Source of the DNA: JBBSOK01 sp038259825
Lineage (GTDB): Bacteria > Bacteroidota > Bacteroidia > Flavobacteriales > Flavobacteriaceae
Reading direction: 5' to 3'
Assembly: GCA_038259825.1 (NCBI GenBank)
Contig: JBBSOK010000099.1
Span: forward strand, 1 to 10,783
Length of the DNA stretch: 10,783 nt
The number at the start of each line of letters is the position of its first letter. Positions within the stretch are counted from its first letter, which is position 1. Below, in pieces: positions 1 through 7,095 of the stretch. The notes under the pieces were generated by a model. It did no database searches and was not told the DNA's origin. It worked only from the letters and a program-made list of their open reading frames with translations. The position numbers and the translations under genes were made by a program.

Positions 1-504
1 AAAATTTGAAGGTAAAATCAACGCCAAAATTAAAAAAACCGGAATCCAAAGCGGTAAAATTGTTTGTTTAAAGGTTACCGTTTTATCTTTAATTTTCGAT
101 AAATAGCGAGCCACATACGTTAATAAAACCACGCCAGCCAAAGTAGATGTTTGAAAAGTAACCCCAACAACGGGAATACGAATCCATCTACTCGCAATTG
201 CCCCATCAATAGTTGTTCCAGCTGAAATCGTGATGATTAGCAAAACAAAAATTACAGGTAGACCAATAACCGAAAGACCTTTAAAATAATTAAACGGCAA
301 TTTATGAACGCCATATAAAATGACAAAACCTAATAGTAAATGTGCAAAGTGTTTGAACAAATATGGAAGCGTGCTGCCATCCCCGTACAGATAAGCCAAG
401 TTGCTACTTGCGCTGTAAACAGGTAAAAAAGACAGCAAAGCCAGTAGGGCTACTATTCCCCAGATAGCTTTATCTCCTTTTATATATTCAAAAACGTTTC
501 GCAC
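1..504 (-). CDS. ftsW: FtsW, septal peptidoglycan glycosyltransferase (partial, C-terminus off the left edge)
   Basis: This is the first 168 codons of a SEDS-family membrane protein. FtsW polymerises lipid II into glycan strands at the division septum, working with the transpeptidase FtsI encoded upstream. The translation begins VRNVFEYIKGDKAIWGIV and shows several hydrophobic membrane segments (about residues 15-31, 53-66 and 74-93). It also contains the family signatures SASSNLAY, FKHFAHLLLGF, ASRWIRIP (about residues 107-114) and FQTSTLA, which match flavobacterial FtsW as I remember it. I place the start at a GTG at 502-504: no ATG lies between it and the in-frame stop at 526-528, and an AGG sits 7 nt upstream. 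It follows murD by 31 nt as the last gene visible in the operon. The identity is firm; the GTG start is an inference. Confidence 0.93.
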   Translation of the reverse strand, partial: MRNVFEYIKGDKAIWGIVALLALLSFLPVYSASSNLAYLYGDGSTLPYLFKHFAHLLLGFVILYGVHKLPFNYFKGLSVIGLPVIFVLLIITISAGTTIDGAIASRWIRIPVVGVTFQTSTLAGVVLLTYVARYLSKIKDKTVTFKQTILPLWIPVFLILALILPSNF

Positions 505-522
505 TATTTGCCTTTTAATATT
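501..522 (-). repeat. Copy 1 of a 22-nt initiation-region repeat, at the ftsW GTG start
   Basis: On the minus strand this reads AATATTAAAA, then GGCA, then AATAGTGC, where GTG is the proposed ftsW start codon. The same 22-nt layout occurs at the murD start (1918-1939) with 18 of 22 positions identical; only the four central bases differ. The region is AT-rich, so part of the match could be chance, but both copies are in exact register with a GTG start. Confidence 0.55.
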
Positions 523-535
523 TAATTAATTTTTC

Positions 536-1921
536 TTATAAATTCCGTACTGCAGCTTTAAACTGTCTTCCTCTATCTTCATAGTTTTCGAATAAATCGA
601 AACTTGCGCAGGCTGGAGAAAGTAATACAGTGTTTGATCGTTCCGCCATTTTATAAGCAATTTGAACAGCAATTTCCATAGATTGTGTTTCAATAATTGT
701 ATCCACAATATTGCTGAAAGCTGCTTTTATTTTTTCATTGTCAACACCCAAACAGATAATTCCTTTTACTTTTTCATTTACCAACGGCAATAATTGGGAG
801 TAATCATTACCCTTATCTGTACCACCAACTATCCAAACAGTTGGAGATTCCATACTATCTAAAGCGTAAAATGTAGCATTTACATTGGTTGCCTTACTAT
901 CGTTAATGTATTGTACGTTATTTATTTTTAAAACCTTTTCAAGTCTATGTTCAACCCCTTGAAAATCTTCTAAACTTTCACGAATGGTTGCTTTTCTTAT
1001 TTGAAGCAATTTGGCAACCGTGCTGGCGGCCATCGCGTTTTTTAAATTATGTTGTCCTTGTATTCCTAAACTTGCGATTGGCATGGTAAATGTTGAGTTA
1101 TCTATGGTTATTATTATTTCTTTATTCTTAATGTAAGCGCCTTGTTCAAAGGTTTTTTCTAATGAAAAAGGCAATTTTGTAGATTCTATTTTATGGGAAT
1201 CCATCCATTTTGTAATTTCTTCATCATCTGCGTCATATATAAAATAATCGTCCTTTGTTTGATTTTGAACAATCTTAAATTTTGAAGCGATGTAATTTTT
1301 ATATTCGTAATTATATCTGTCCAAATGATCCGGCGATAGGTTTGTTAAAATTGCGATGTGCGGTTTAAAATTTTCAATATCATCTAATTGAAAACTTGAA
1401 ATCTCCAAAACAAAATTTTTGAACTTCTCTTCTGAAACTAATTGCGCAAAGCTTTTACCGATGTTTCCACCAAGCGCAACATTTAAACCTCCAGCTTTTA
1501 ATAATTCATATGTCAAAGTAGCCGTTGTTGTTTTGCCGTTACTTCCAGTTATTCCTACAATAGTTGCTTCGGTATATTTTGAAGCAAATTCAATTTCAGA
1601 AAGCACTTTTATTCCTTTTTCCTTCAGCTGTTTCACAATTGGTGCCTTGTCAGGAATTCCCGGACTCTTCATTACAACCGTCTTTTTTATTTCTTCAAGG
1701 GTAATTCCAGAAAGTAACTTTTCAACTTTTTGATGGGTTTTTTCTTCCCATTCAAATTGATTGTCAATCAACTGTTTTTTATAATGTTCTTTTATATTTC
1801 CACCGTCAGAAATTAAAACTTCAAAATCCTTCTTTTTTGCCAAGATCGCAGTTCCAACACCACTCTCGCCTGCGCCGAGAATGATGATTTTAGATTTTAT
1901 ATTTGAATCTTTTGGCTGCAC
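536..1921 (-). CDS. murD: MurD, UDP-N-acetylmuramoyl-L-alanine--D-glutamate ligase
   Basis: This cytoplasmic ATP-dependent ligase adds D-glutamate to UDP-MurNAc-L-Ala, the second residue of the peptidoglycan stem. At 461 residues it is slightly longer than typical MurD. The N-terminal Rossmann-like domain opens with IILGAGESGVG (residues 13-23). The central Mur ligase domain has the ATP-binding loop GSNGKTTT (126-133) and NLSPDHLDRY (194-203). The C-terminal domain carries HRLEKV (325-330), NDSKATN (340-346) and SPACASFDLFENYEDRG (435-451). The start is a GTG at 1919-1921, since no in-frame ATG lies nearby upstream; the first 11 residues (MQPKDSNIKSK) precede the conserved strand and may be an extension. 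A 64-nt gap separates it from mraY. Its initiation region is nearly duplicated at ftsW. All domains are intact. Confidence 0.97.
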   Translation of the reverse strand: MQPKDSNIKSKIIILGAGESGVGTAILAKKKDFEVLISDGGNIKEHYKKQLIDNQFEWEEKTHQKVEKLLSGITLEEIKKTVVMKSPGIPDKAPIVKQLKEKGIKVLSEIEFASKYTEATIVGITGSNGKTTTATLTYELLKAGGLNVALGGNIGKSFAQLVSEEKFKNFVLEISSFQLDDIENFKPHIAILTNLSPDHLDRYNYEYKNYIASKFKIVQNQTKDDYFIYDADDEEITKWMDSHKIESTKLPFSLEKTFEQGAYIKNKEIIITIDNSTFTMPIASLGIQGQHNLKNAMAASTVAKLLQIRKATIRESLEDFQGVEHRLEKVLKINNVQYINDSKATNVNATFYALDSMESPTVWIVGGTDKGNDYSQLLPLVNEKVKGIICLGVDNEKIKAAFSNIVDTIIETQSMEIAVQIAYKMAERSNTVLLSPACASFDLFENYEDRGRQFKAAVRNL

Positions 1922-1939
1922 TATTATTTTTTTAATATT
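1918..1939 (-). repeat. Copy 2 of the 22-nt initiation-region repeat, at the murD GTG start
   Basis: On the minus strand this reads AATATTAAAA, then AAAT, then AATAGTGC, where GTG is the murD start. It is the partner of the copy at 501-522. Neither copy needs a strong Shine-Dalgarno match, although the ftsW copy has AAAAGG. The other starts in the window do not share this layout. Confidence 0.55.
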
Positions 1940-1985
1940 GAATTATCTCTACACCTTGTAAACTCTTCGACTCGCCTGCGCTTCT
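1922..1985. other. 64-nt mraY-murD spacer
   Basis: This is a non-coding gap inside an otherwise tightly packed operon. I see no terminator hairpin and no TAnnTTTG promoter directed at murD. Its murD-proximal end is A-rich and holds the 22-nt initiation repeat. On the plus strand it contains TAAACTCTTCGAC (1959-1971), nearly the same as TAAACTCTTCAAC in the hydrolase-engB spacer (9494-9506). Confidence 0.5.
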
Positions 1986-3218
1986 TTACCTTATCTTTAA
2001 AGTAACTATCGTAATAATCGCAAGGAAAATACCTATAATCCAAAACCGCGTTACAATTTTACTTTCGTGAAAACCTTTAACTTGATAATGATGATGTAAG
2101 GGCGACATTCGGAAAATCCGTCTTCCTTCGCCAAAACGTTTTCGAGTGTATTTAAACCAACTTACCTGCAGCATTACTGAAAGTGTTTCAACAAAGAAAA
2201 CACCACACAATACAGGTATTAATAGCTCTTTGCGGATGCTTATTGCAATTACAGCTATAATTCCACCTATTGCCAAACTTCCCGTATCACCCATAAATAC
2301 TTGAGCCGGATATGTGTTATACCACAGAAATCCAATGAGCGCTCCGGCAAAAGCCATTATGAAAATGGTCATTTCGCCCGTGTTTGGTATATAAATTATG
2401 TTGAGATAATCTGAAAAATTTACGTTGCCAGAAACCCAAGCAAACAAGGCGAGTGTGACAACAATTATTGCTGACGTACCTGCTGCGAGACCATCAATTC
2501 CATCTGTTAAGTTTGCGCCGTTTGAAACTGCCGTAACAATAAAAATTACAATTGGAATAAAAATTAACCATATATAGCTTTTCCATTCATCGCCTGCCCA
2601 TTCAATTAAGCTTTCATAATTGAATTCATTCTCTTTTGTGAAAGGAATTGTTGTTAATAAAGCTTTTTCCTCAGGATAAAATTCACGAGTCGAATTTTGT
2701 GCAATTAACTCTGTTGAATTTATTGGATTAATCTTTTCCCGTTTCACCGTAATTGCTGGATGCATATACATGACTGCACCAATAAAAACTCCCAATACAA
2801 CTTGTCCAAAAACCTTGAATTTTCCGGGAAGACCTGCTTTATCGTTTTTAAATTTCTTTAAATAATCGTCTATGAAACCAATCATACCCATCCAAATAGT
2901 AGTTACTATTAGCATGATTACATATATATTATCCAGCTTTGCAAAGAGGAAAACAGGAACCAATGTTGCAAGAATTATAATAATCCCGCCCATAGTTGGT
3001 GTACCAGCTTTTTCATTTTGACCTTCAAGACCCAAATCGCGAATGGTTTCTCCCATTTGCTTTTTCTGAAGAATTTTAATTATTTTTTTACCATATACAG
3101 TTGCAATAATTAAAGACAGTATAACAGCCAAACTCGCCCGAAAGGTTATGAATTCAAAAAGCCCCGCACCTGGAATGTGGTAATGCTTCTCAAGATAATT
3201 GAACAAATAGTACAGCAT
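1986..3218 (-). CDS. mraY: MraY, phospho-N-acetylmuramoyl-pentapeptide transferase (lipid I synthase)
   Basis: This polytopic inner-membrane enzyme transfers phospho-MurNAc-pentapeptide to undecaprenyl phosphate, forming lipid I. The 410 residues contain the family hallmarks: GTPTMGG (72-78), the catalytic aspartate pair in DDY (117-119), NLTDGIDGLA (236-245), FMGDTGSLA (308-316) and the histidine motif PLHHHYQ (373-379). About ten hydrophobic segments are apparent. It is roughly 50 residues longer than E. coli MraY. The extra length lies in a hydrophilic stretch at about residues 153-213 between membrane segments, presumably a periplasmic loop; I recall such a loop as usual in Bacteroidota. 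The ATG at 3216-3218 overlaps the murE stop codon by 1 nt (TAATG), which favours translational coupling. Confidence 0.97.
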   Translation of the reverse strand: MLYYLFNYLEKHYHIPGAGLFEFITFRASLAVILSLIIATVYGKKIIKILQKKQMGETIRDLGLEGQNEKAGTPTMGGIIIILATLVPVFLFAKLDNIYVIMLIVTTIWMGMIGFIDDYLKKFKNDKAGLPGKFKVFGQVVLGVFIGAVMYMHPAITVKREKINPINSTELIAQNSTREFYPEEKALLTTIPFTKENEFNYESLIEWAGDEWKSYIWLIFIPIVIFIVTAVSNGANLTDGIDGLAAGTSAIIVVTLALFAWVSGNVNFSDYLNIIYIPNTGEMTIFIMAFAGALIGFLWYNTYPAQVFMGDTGSLAIGGIIAVIAISIRKELLIPVLCGVFFVETLSVMLQVSWFKYTRKRFGEGRRIFRMSPLHHHYQVKGFHESKIVTRFWIIGIFLAIITIVTLKIR

Positions 3219-4681
3219 TATTTTTGAAGGGTTTTAAGTTGTTGGTTTACAATTTTAAAATCGTCAAAATCAAAGCGTTCGCCATTAATTTCTTGATATG
3301 TTTCGTGACCTTTGCCAGCAATTAAAATAATATCATTTGCCTGCGCCAATTGGCAAGCTGTTTTTATTGCTTGCTTTCTATCTGTTATTGAAAGGGTTTT
3401 TTTGTAATTTTCTGGAGAGACGCCTTCTTCAATTGCTTCTATAATTTTTTCAGGATTTTCAGTACGTGGATTATCGCTGGTAAAAATTACTTTAGTACTT
3501 AAAAGTGATGCGATGTTACCCATAATTGGGCGCTTTGCATTATCTCTATCGCCACCGCAACCGACTACGGAAATTAATTGCTCGTTACCTGTGCGGATAT
3601 TATTTATGGTTTCCAAAACATTTTGCAAAGCATCAGGCGTATGTGCGTAATCTACAATCGCAGTAATTTTCTTTTCTGAAATAAAATATTGAAATCTACC
3701 ATCAACACTTTCCAAAATGCTCATTATCCGCAGGGTTTCCAAGGTTTCCAGGCCTAATAATTCTGCAGTACCAAAAACGGCTAAAAGATTGTAGGCATTA
3801 AAACTGCCTATTAATCTTACCCATAATTCGTTATTGTTAATCTTCAATAGTAAGCCTGAAAATTGATTTTCAAGAATATTTGCTTTGTAATCTGCAACGG
3901 TTTTGAGAGCATAGGAATATTGCTTCGCTTTTGTATTTTGAAGCATTACACTTCCATTTTTATCGTCAATATTTACGAGTGCAAATGCATTTTTCGGTAA
4001 ATGGTCGAAAAAAGATTTTTTTACATCTCTATATTCTACGAACGTTTTATGATAATCTAGATGATCGTGGGAAAGATTTGTAAAAATCCCGCCTACAAAT
4101 TGAAGTCCCTCCGTCCGTTTTTGGGCAATACCGTGCGAGCTAACTTCCATAAAACAGTATTTGCAACCTGCTTCAACCATTTCATTTAGATAGCTATTTA
4201 GCGCAATTGGATTTGGAGTAGTATGTGTGGCCGGCAATTGTGTTTTCCCAACCATAACTTTTACGGTTGAAAGAAGTCCAACCTCAAAACCAGATTTTGT
4301 AAATAATTGATATAATAATGTTGATACGGTTGTTTTACCATTTGTACCCGTAACACCAACAAGCTTTAATTTTTCAGATGGGTTATCGTAATAATTAGAA
4401 GCCATTATTGCCAATGCAGATTGACTGTTGGCCACTTGAACATACGTTATTCCATTAATCTTATTCTCAGGTAATTTTTCGCAGACAATAGCAATTGCAC
4501 CTTTATCTGCTGCTTTTTTTATATAATCGTGGCCATCCGAAATGGTTCCGCGAGTTGCAACAAAAACATCGTTTAAGGAAACTTCCCGAGAATCAAAATG
4601 TATATTGGTAATTGCCACAGCAGTATTTCCAACAACAGTTTCGATAGTAACCTTATATAATATATCTTTTAAAAGAATCAC
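3218..4681 (-). CDS. murE: MurE, UDP-MurNAc-L-Ala-D-Glu--meso-diaminopimelate ligase
   Basis: This cytoplasmic ATP-dependent ligase adds the third residue of the stem peptide. At 487 residues it is a normal length. The N-terminal substrate domain contains FDSREV (29-34). The central domain carries the ATP loop GTNGKTT (112-118), HTTPNP (153-158), the SSHG motif (181-184), NLSHDHLDYH (202-211) and a lysine at about 221 that lines up with the carbamylated lysine of the family. The C-terminal domain has YAHTPD (345-350), GCGGDRD (374-380), DNPR (403-406) and GKGHE (456-460). DNPR is the signature of the meso-DAP-adding enzymes, so the peptidoglycan is predicted to be of the DAP type. The start is a GTG at 4679-4681 that overlaps the ftsI stop by 4 nt (GTGA). 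The first residues (ILLKDILYKV) match flavobacterial MurE N-termini as I remember them, which supports this start. Confidence 0.97.
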   Translation of the reverse strand: MILLKDILYKVTIETVVGNTAVAITNIHFDSREVSLNDVFVATRGTISDGHDYIKKAADKGAIAIVCEKLPENKINGITYVQVANSQSALAIMASNYYDNPSEKLKLVGVTGTNGKTTVSTLLYQLFTKSGFEVGLLSTVKVMVGKTQLPATHTTPNPIALNSYLNEMVEAGCKYCFMEVSSHGIAQKRTEGLQFVGGIFTNLSHDHLDYHKTFVEYRDVKKSFFDHLPKNAFALVNIDDKNGSVMLQNTKAKQYSYALKTVADYKANILENQFSGLLLKINNNELWVRLIGSFNAYNLLAVFGTAELLGLETLETLRIMSILESVDGRFQYFISEKKITAIVDYAHTPDALQNVLETINNIRTGNEQLISVVGCGGDRDNAKRPIMGNIASLLSTKVIFTSDNPRTENPEKIIEAIEEGVSPENYKKTLSITDRKQAIKTACQLAQANDIILIAGKGHETYQEINGERFDFDDFKIVNQQLKTLQK

Positions 4682-6678
4682 GATAATGTTAATGTAATTT
4701 GTTGTCCTTTTTTCAGGCTTTCACCCGATTTTATTGACTGGTTTGAGACTGCGCCATTACCAACTACTTTTACTTTCATTCCTAATTTTTCTAACAAAGG
4801 CACGGCATCCATCCCAGCCATACCTTTTACATTTGGAACAGTTGTTTTAGGCTTTTGAATGTTTGGATAATAAGCATCGTAAGACTTTTCAATCTTTGAA
4901 TCTGGTTCGTTTATATTTTCAACCGAAGCAATTACTTGACTGTCGGTAAATATTTTTTGGGCAATTCGTGTAAAAACCGGGCCTGTAACATCGGCGCCAT
5001 AATAACCTTTTTTAGTACTTGGTTTGTGGATAATTACAATGCAGGAATACTTTGGAGCTTCAGAAGGAAAATAACCTACAAATGAAGAGATATAACGTGG
5101 GTTTCCGGGCCAATCTTTCATCCAATATTCGGTTTGGGCGGTTCCAGTTTTGCCGGACATCGAGAAGAAAGGAGTATAAAGTCCTTTAGCGGTACCTCGA
5201 ACAACTATATTTTTTAGGATTTCCTGAATGGCGCCCAACGTTTCATCACTGCAGATTTTAGGATTTCGAATTTTGGTTTCAAAATTTTCAACTTTGTCAT
5301 TCCAAGCTCTTACTTCCTTAATATATCTTGGTTTTACCATTACACCGTTATTAGCAATTGCGTTGTAAAAAGTTAACGTTTGCAAAGGCGTAATTTTTAA
5401 ACCGTATCCATAAGCTAAAGATGGTAATGCATTTTTTGACCAATTTTTTCCACCAGGGACTGGTATAAATGGCATAGCTTCACCTTTTATTGCAACACCA
5501 GTTTTTTCAAAAAGATGCCATTTTTTTAACTTATCAATAAATTTATTAGGATTTGTTGAATATCCATCCTCTAAAATCATTGCAAGACCAATGTTTGAAG
5601 AAACTTCTAACGCTTTTGCTGCAGAAATTTTACCAAAACCTCCCCGATGCGAATCTCTAATTCTTCGCTTGTAAAATACCTTTACACCGTTGCCAGTATC
5701 AAGAACAGAACTAGTATCAATCACCTTGTCTTCCAATGCAGCCATCATTGCCATTGTCTTAAAAGTGGAGCCTGGCTCGTGGCTTTCGCCTATTGCATAA
5801 TTTAATTTTTCGTAGTATTTACCGTCACTACTTCTGCCAAGATTGGATGTAGCCTTAATTTCTCCCGTCTTAACGTCCATTACTATTACTGTTCCGTGGT
5901 CGGCTTCGTAATATTCCAATTGTTTCAATAAAGCGTGGTGAGCAATATCTTGGATATTTACATTGATAGTTGAAACAATATCATAACCATCTTGCGGCTC
6001 GACTTCGTTTTCATCATAAACAGGTTTCCATTGGCGTGGACCAATTTTTTGCTTTAATCTGTGGCCTTCTTTACCTCTTAATAAATCGTCAAAAGCACCT
6101 TCGAGACCTACGGCGTAATATCCTGGTCTGTCGAAAGCTTCATCACCAACGGTTCTTTGGGCTATTTCACCAATTGGGTGTTCGCGGATTGTGCGTTGCT
6201 CTACAATTATTCCACCTTTATAAGGCCCTTTTCTGAAAAGGGGTAGATTTTTAACTTCAATATATTTACTATATCCTAAATTTTTTACCACTGGTAAGTA
6301 CCTATTCTTATCAGCTTTTGCTTTTCTAAGGATATTTTGATAAAAAGATGAAGGTTTTCCAAAAAGTTTACTTAACCCATCGGATAATGGAACCAAGTTT
6401 TCATTAAAATCTTCTTTTGAAACCGTAACAGCATCGAAACGAATATCATATTTTGGAACTGAAGTAGCCAACAAACTCCCATCATCTGCATAAACATTAC
6501 CTCTATTTGCTTCAATTACAAAGTTTTTTACCGTGTTCTTTTTTGCGAGTTCACGATATTTTTCACCTTCGGCAAATTGAATATCACCCAACTTAAACAG
6601 TACGGCAAAAGCAAATAGAAACATACCGCCAGCCACTATGTAAAGTCTGTTTAATATGTTTTTTTCTTCAGTTGCCAT
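4678..6678 (-). CDS. ftsI: FtsI-type class B penicillin-binding protein with a C-terminal PASTA domain
   Basis: This is the septal D,D-transpeptidase (PBP3-like) that crosslinks peptidoglycan made by FtsW. It has 666 residues. A single signal-anchor helix lies at about 11-33, followed by the pedestal domain with NRGNVYADDG (58-67) and GLEGAFDDLLRGKEG (191-205). The transpeptidase domain has all three active-site motifs: STFK (304-307, nucleophile S304), SSN (360-362) and KTGT (510-513). A PASTA-like domain follows at about 613-666, beginning VPNVKGM. Such a domain is common in Gram-positive PBPs and absent from E. coli FtsI. The ATG at 6676-6678 lies only 3 nt from a 60-bp heptamer repeat, leaving no Shine-Dalgarno sequence. 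Its TGA overlaps the murE GTG by 4 nt. The function is clear; the ligand of the PASTA domain is unknown here. Confidence 0.96.
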   Translation of the reverse strand: MATEEKNILNRLYIVAGGMFLFAFAVLFKLGDIQFAEGEKYRELAKKNTVKNFVIEANRGNVYADDGSLLATSVPKYDIRFDAVTVSKEDFNENLVPLSDGLSKLFGKPSSFYQNILRKAKADKNRYLPVVKNLGYSKYIEVKNLPLFRKGPYKGGIIVEQRTIREHPIGEIAQRTVGDEAFDRPGYYAVGLEGAFDDLLRGKEGHRLKQKIGPRQWKPVYDENEVEPQDGYDIVSTINVNIQDIAHHALLKQLEYYEADHGTVIVMDVKTGEIKATSNLGRSSDGKYYEKLNYAIGESHEPGSTFKTMAMMAALEDKVIDTSSVLDTGNGVKVFYKRRIRDSHRGGFGKISAAKALEVSSNIGLAMILEDGYSTNPNKFIDKLKKWHLFEKTGVAIKGEAMPFIPVPGGKNWSKNALPSLAYGYGLKITPLQTLTFYNAIANNGVMVKPRYIKEVRAWNDKVENFETKIRNPKICSDETLGAIQEILKNIVVRGTAKGLYTPFFSMSGKTGTAQTEYWMKDWPGNPRYISSFVGYFPSEAPKYSCIVIIHKPSTKKGYYGADVTGPVFTRIAQKIFTDSQVIASVENINEPDSKIEKSYDAYYPNIQKPKTTVPNVKGMAGMDAVPLLEKLGMKVKVVGNGAVSNQSIKSGESLKKGQQITLTLS

Positions 6679-6681
6679 TTA

Positions 6682-6741
6682 TTGGTTGTTGGTTGTTGGT
6701 TGTTGGTTGTTGGTTGTTTGTTGTTTGTTGTTGGTTGTTGG
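6682..6741. repeat. 7-bp tandem repeat (TTGGTTG)n directly upstream of ftsI
   Basis: This array holds eight full heptamers plus four bases. On the plus strand there are five TTGGTTG units, then two TTTGTTG variants, one more TTGGTTG and a final TTGG. On the coding (minus) strand the mRNA reads as CAACCAA-type units. It occupies 60 of the 90 nt between the ftsL stop and the ftsI ATG, and ends 3 nt from the start codon (AATAAATG). The leader is therefore A/C-rich, without guanine on the coding strand, probably unstructured, and has no Shine-Dalgarno match. A 7-bp unit is prone to slippage, and gain or loss of units would change the spacer but not a reading frame. Confidence 0.95.
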
Positions 6742-6768
6742 ATAAAATGTTTATTTGGATTTCAACGG

Positions 6769-7089
6769 CTATTTTTTTGGTTTTGTAATTCGTATTGTTT
6801 GCGGCGGCGTAATGGACGGCACAACTCCACGCTTTTCCATTTGACTTATTATTTTACTTTCCATTTTACTCTGCATTAAAATCATCCGCACATCTACATA
6901 TTCACTTTTCAGCTCTTTCACTTCCGCCATCATTTTAGAAATTTTATGAACTTTCTTATCGGCGCTGTGGGAGCTTGCAATCATTACCAATGCTAAGAGC
7001 GACAGGAAAATAATAAAGCGCCAGTTTTTTAGCGCATCGTCACTTACCAAGAACTTTCCTTTTATAATGTCGTAAAAGCTCGTTTTCAT
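6769..7089 (-). CDS. ftsL: FtsL-like cell division protein
   Basis: This is a small bitopic division protein of 106 residues. It has a short cytoplasmic N-terminus (1-24, containing GKFLVSDDALKNWRF), one membrane helix at about 25-39 (IIFLSLLALVMIAS), and a charged, heptad-like periplasmic helix at about 45-84 typical of FtsL/DivIC coiled coils, then a proline-containing tail. FtsL forms a complex with FtsB/DivIC and FtsQ that activates FtsW-FtsI. FtsL proteins diverge strongly, so the assignment rests on this topology, its position between rsmH and ftsI, and its resemblance to the flavobacterial FtsL-like family as I remember it. The ATG at 7087-7089 lies 6 nt downstream of the rsmH stop. 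The stop codon is TAG. Confidence 0.88.
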   Translation of the reverse strand: MKTSFYDIIKGKFLVSDDALKNWRFIIFLSLLALVMIASSHSADKKVHKISKMMAEVKELKSEYVDVRMILMQSKMESKIISQMEKRGVVPSITPPQTIRITKPKK

Positions 7090-7095
7090 TTTAGC

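Noticed and set aside
526..708. Minus-strand open frame of 60 codons at the 3' end of murD
   Set aside because: It is an out-of-frame reading of the murD C-terminus, whose conserved motifs are all in the other frame.
1419..1733. Plus-strand open frame of 104 codons inside murD
   Set aside because: It is antisense to an intact murD and begins and ends within it; no start signal or recognisable protein.
5970..6236. Plus-strand open frame of 88 codons inside ftsI
   Set aside because: It is antisense to ftsI, with composition that looks like the shadow of the real gene.
6682..6741. CRISPR array or other repeat-spacer structure
   Set aside because: The units are 7 bp, directly contiguous and have no spacers; it is a simple tandem repeat.
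6682..6879. Plus-strand open frame of 65 codons (VVGCWLLVVGC...)
   Set aside because: It is produced by the heptamer repeat and runs antisense into ftsL; the repetitive translation has no sign of being a protein.
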